Positions 4,720 through 7,425 of a DNA stretch of 7,425 bases are shown here, in pieces (within the stretch, counting starts at the first letter, position 1; each line of letters begins with the position of its first letter). The notes under the pieces are model-generated. The model made no database searches. It saw only the letters and a list, made by a program, of their open reading frames with translations, and had not been told where the DNA came from. Location of the stretch: the NCBI GenBank assembly GCA_937893635.1, contig CALBGF010000026.1, positions 1 through 7,425 on the forward strand. Reading direction: 5' to 3'. The position numbers were made by a program, and so were the translations under genes. Origin of the DNA: an uncultured Mollicutes bacterium. GTDB taxonomy: Bacteria > Bacillota_I > Bacilli_A > RFN20 > CAG-826.

Positions 4720-6753
4720 TCATTCTTTCTTTCTTTTTCTATTACTATCAATTGCTAATATTAATGGAACAATTTTTATTACTCCTAAAGTCACACCACC
4801 AACAATTACAATTGTTAATGTAATAGAAGCGACCTTTTTTAATGTCTTTACGAAATTTTTCCACCAGTCAGGAATACCATCATCATTTACGATATCATCT
4901 TTTGGTGGAACATCGTCACCTTTTTCGTTGCGGAATATTCCATTATCTACATAGCCTTTAAAAGTATTACCATTAATGTCAATAACTGTGACTTTACCAT
5001 CTTCATCGATTACACAAGTAGGCCCTACTGTACCATCATCTAATGTTGTAGAAGCATTAATAATAGTACCTAATTTATCTAAATAAACAACTGATACGAT
5101 TGCGTCAAATTCTAAATCTAAATTCTTTGTGTAAAGTAAAAACATATTTTTTCTACCAGCTTCTTTTAACTCTGGATTTTTATCCCAATTGAATAACCAC
5201 CAGTCAGTAGCTTTAAGCCCTGTTAAGGAAAAAGAATTACCTAATGAATCAAATGATGTATAAGTGTTGTTATCATAAAGAAAATATTGAGCAAAAGTTC
5301 CGGATCCAGATGAAATAGCATCAGTATTTTTTGATTGCCTAATTCTACCGCCCATATGCGTTCCGCCCATACCGAAACTTGTATCAATTTCATCCTCTGT
5401 TATAGCTTTAGAATATTTTACGCCATCGATTGTGTAATGGAACCATATAGCTGTAATTTTGTTAAGATACATTTTTGATGTGTTATCATAAGCAGTAAAA
5501 GCAAGCCTATTATATATTCCGAATTTTTTTGTTGTTAAGCCATTAAATGTAGCTGAATGAATTTGCTCCTTAGCGATATATTTAAAAGCGTAATATGTAC
5601 CTAATGAAACAAGCCTAGTTTCATTTGTCGAATTATTCTTGAACTTACATGAAGTAATATTGAAAGTAACATCATCTTTGCTGTTTTTTAATGATTTTAC
5701 AAATTCATGTGATGACTCTGCATTGAACTTTTTAACATTTGTTTTTGTTTCATTATAAGTTAAAGCGGATTCTAAATAACGTGAATTGTAATTAGACTGA
5801 ACAGCACTATTAACATTAATATCATACTTATCATCAATTCTTATTGATGTTAATGTGTATGCTTTACTTGAGTTACCAAGATAAGTTAATAGGCCTTGTT
5901 CTAAATCCATACCATCAAAAATAAATGGCATAAATCTTGTTGTTTTCTCGTCCGTCCAACCATGGTGCATTCTAATAGTGGCGTTTTCAGTAAAATTGTT
6001 ACTGGTTCCTTCAGATGTTAGTACTCTTATATTCTCTATATAAGGCCTATATGGTATTTCAATATACAAAGAACCAGAATAACTAATAGATCCATCAATT
6101 TCACTAGTTTTATATCCTAAATATGCTCTTGAATTACTAGAACCATAACTTACTTTCTTGGTTATACTTGAATATGACAAATAAATATAAGTTTCTCCAT
6201 CGATTGTTAAAATCGGATAATCAAACGAAGCTGTATCAGTGCCAATATACTTAGTTAAAAAATCATCAATGCCTTCTAAATCTATCTCTATTTTTAGTTC
6301 CATTGGATGATTCGCTTCATAAAATGGATATTCAAAAAATGTATTTATGGCATACACTTCTTCGATAAAAGACACAGTATATTTACCAAAATGGTTTTCT
6401 TTAATCACATAAGCATAACCAAATTCGGATTCTTTAGATGTTTTACATTGTGATGTATCTTTATTAGTATTGGTAATAATATAATCCATCAAATCAGTAT
6501 TTTTATCATACTGAGTAACGTTAAATGATGAAACATCATAAGTACCAAGAAATGGATCATCATACTTTTCAGAACCTAAGAATGTTTCGTCTACTCCATT
6601 ATGTTCTTTAGCACCTAAATCATTAGAAATATAACCATCTTCTACTTTGACTGTTTTATTTTCGGCATTAGCTTCAATAGTTTTGCTATTACCAGGAACA
6701 ATGGCGATAGTGGTTAATAACATCATTAATGGTAATAATAACTTTTTTATCAT
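4720..6753 (-). CDS. Large secreted, C-terminally anchored protein, candidate phage adsorption protein (pIII-like position)
   Basis: The 677-residue product starts with a clear signal peptide: MIKK, a hydrophobic core to about residue 20, and a likely cleavage site after TIEANA (residue 30). A long ectodomain rich in Ser, Thr, Asn and Tyr with alternating strand-like patterns follows. Near 590-635 there is an acidic, Pro-containing stalk (DDVPPKDDIVNDDGIPDWW). One membrane segment spans about 642-668, with the basic cytoplasmic tail NRKRKKE. This plan (signal peptide, ectodomain, linker, C-terminal anchor) is that of filamentous phage pIII/OrfU, which binds the host receptor and closes virion assembly, though those are usually shorter. 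There is no LPXTG sorting motif. The ATG overlaps the stop of the preceding gene in an ATGA junction. Sequence homology to pIII is not recognisable; the role is inferred from topology and gene order. Confidence 0.8.
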   Translation of the reverse strand: MIKKLLLPLMMLLTTIAIVPGNSKTIEANAENKTVKVEDGYISNDLGAKEHNGVDETFLGSEKYDDPFLGTYDVSSFNVTQYDKNTDLMDYIITNTNKDTSQCKTSKESEFGYAYVIKENHFGKYTVSFIEEVYAINTFFEYPFYEANHPMELKIEIDLEGIDDFLTKYIGTDTASFDYPILTIDGETYIYLSYSSITKKVSYGSSNSRAYLGYKTSEIDGSISYSGSLYIEIPYRPYIENIRVLTSEGTSNNFTENATIRMHHGWTDEKTTRFMPFIFDGMDLEQGLLTYLGNSSKAYTLTSIRIDDKYDINVNSAVQSNYNSRYLESALTYNETKTNVKKFNAESSHEFVKSLKNSKDDVTFNITSCKFKNNSTNETRLVSLGTYYAFKYIAKEQIHSATFNGLTTKKFGIYNRLAFTAYDNTSKMYLNKITAIWFHYTIDGVKYSKAITEDEIDTSFGMGGTHMGGRIRQSKNTDAISSGSGTFAQYFLYDNNTYTSFDSLGNSFSLTGLKATDWWLFNWDKNPELKEAGRKNMFLLYTKNLDLEFDAIVSVVYLDKLGTIINASTTLDDGTVGPTCVIDEDGKVTVIDINGNTFKGYVDNGIFRNEKGDDVPPKDDIVNDDGIPDWWKNFVKTLKKVASITLTIVIVGGVTLGVIKIVPLILAIDSNRKRKKE

Positions 6754-7425
6754 TGTGCATCACCATTAACTTTGTAAACTTCATAATTAGCTACGTATGC
6801 TTTATTAATTTTGCGTGTTTTCTTTCCTGTCCATGTTGGGTTGGTTGGATATAATAAACCAATATGAGGTTTAACATACTCAACTGATGGCAAAGTCCCT
6901 TCGAATGTATGAATTAAACGATTATCCATTTTAATTGTTGCTTCTGGTGTCTCATGGTTATAAAAGATTTCTAAACTATGCCAATAACCATCAGCATAAT
7001 TAATATCAATCTTTTCATCAGTTGATGAATAATCATCACCAATTGCATGGCCAAAGATTACTTTATTATCACTGCATAGTTCTACAGTAATTTCATCTTT
7101 TGTATTTTCTTCACTTTCAACGCCTGTTAACCAAAATGCAAATGTTCCGTAATCAGATAAATCAGTTTTAAACATGATTTTGAAACGTCCATCAAACATC
7201 GTGAATTTACTATCTAAGCAAGCACTAGTTTCATTGTCTTTATCAATTGTAAGTTCTACAGCTTCATCGCTAATAGTGACGTTATCCGCTGAACAATTAA
7301 CAGATGTGCCGTTTTCATTACCGCCCCATGAATCAGTGCCAACATCAAAGAATCCTTTTACTTTTTCTGATGATGTACTTATATAATTAAATTCTTTTTT
7401 AAATGAACCAGCTTTATATTTTGCT
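6750..7425 (-). CDS. GH16 / concanavalin-like domain protein, N-terminus outside the window (partial)
   Basis: The frame is open from the right edge to TGA at 6750, giving 224 visible residues; the internal ATG at 7199 lies inside the domain and is not the start. The sequence follows the glycoside hydrolase family 16 jelly-roll: NVTISDEAVELTIDKDN, then FDGRFKIMFKTDLSDYGTF with AFWL, the active-site strand DEITVE (visible residues 110-115), GYWHSLEIFYN, IKMDNRLIHTF, and a C-terminal PTWTGKK with YVANYEVYKV, the usual closing strand. GH16 enzymes cut beta-1,3/1,4-glucans and galactans using an E-x-D-x-E motif. Here both Glu remain but the Asp is Thr (codon 7086-7088), so it may bind rather than cut, or cut slowly. 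It overlaps the next gene by four bases (ATGA), tying it to the adsorption module; host-surface glycan binding or degradation is the likely job. A signal peptide cannot be assessed. Confidence 0.72.
   Translation of the reverse strand, partial: AKYKAGSFKKEFNYISTSSEKVKGFFDVGTDSWGGNENGTSVNCSADNVTISDEAVELTIDKDNETSACLDSKFTMFDGRFKIMFKTDLSDYGTFAFWLTGVESEENTKDEITVELCSDNKVIFGHAIGDDYSSTDEKIDINYADGYWHSLEIFYNHETPEATIKMDNRLIHTFEGTLPSVEYVKPHIGLLYPTNPTWTGKKTRKINKAYVANYEVYKVNGDAQ

Noticed and set aside
4800..4960. Reading the C-terminal hydrophobic segment of the 677-residue protein as an LPXTG wall anchor
   Set aside because: No LPXTG-like motif precedes it; the basic tail is compatible with a plain membrane anchor.
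1..7425. Mycoplasma/Spiroplasma code (TGA as Trp) or TAG reassignment
   Set aside because: Four genes end sensibly at TGA with overlapping downstream starts, and no long gene is interrupted by TAG; the standard bacterial code fits.

Overview
The window is AT-rich, densely packed DNA. Every recognisable gene lies on the minus strand, so transcription runs from high to low coordinates. TGA ends four of the genes and tryptophan is read from TGG, which argues against the Mycoplasma/Spiroplasma code. Several genes have good AGGAG-type ribosome binding sites. Together these suggest a low-GC Gram-positive host (Bacillota, perhaps an Erysipelotrichia- or Acholeplasma-like gut lineage); this placement is inference.

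In transcription order the layout is: (1) 7425-6750, a secreted-type protein cut by the window edge, with a glycoside hydrolase family 16 / concanavalin-like fold and one altered catalytic residue; (2) 6753-4720, a 677-residue protein with a signal peptide, a beta-rich ectodomain and a C-terminal membrane anchor; (3) 4713-4327, a small single-pass membrane protein; (4) 4297-2090, a 735-residue membrane P-loop ATPase resembling the Zot/pI assembly ATPases of filamentous phages; (5) 2112-1525, a protein of four tandem repeats spaced exactly 48 residues apart; (6) 1535-1374, a 53-residue gene that is a single copy of the same repeat; (7) 1399-1202, a 65-residue protein of unknown function; (8) 1199-65, a Tn916/ICE-type tyrosine recombinase whose first codons are put out of frame by one extra base. 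The left edge holds what looks like the 3' end of a tRNA gene with its terminator, i.e. a likely attachment site.

The order anchored adhesin, small membrane protein, Zot-like ATPase matches g3-g6-g1 of Ff phages and orfU-ace-zot of CTXphi. Together with the integrase and tRNA end, the simplest reading is the assembly and integration end of an integrated filamentous-phage-like (inovirus-type) element in a Gram-positive host. Replication and major coat genes would lie beyond the right edge. An integrative conjugative element is the main alternative, but no relaxase or type IV secretion gene is visible.

The least explained parts are the membrane-first layout of the ATPase, the degenerate GH16-like protein, the 48-residue repeat family, and the integrase region. 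In the integrase region a frameshifted arm-binding domain occurs together with a phased array of GATAC sites that could be its DNA targets.
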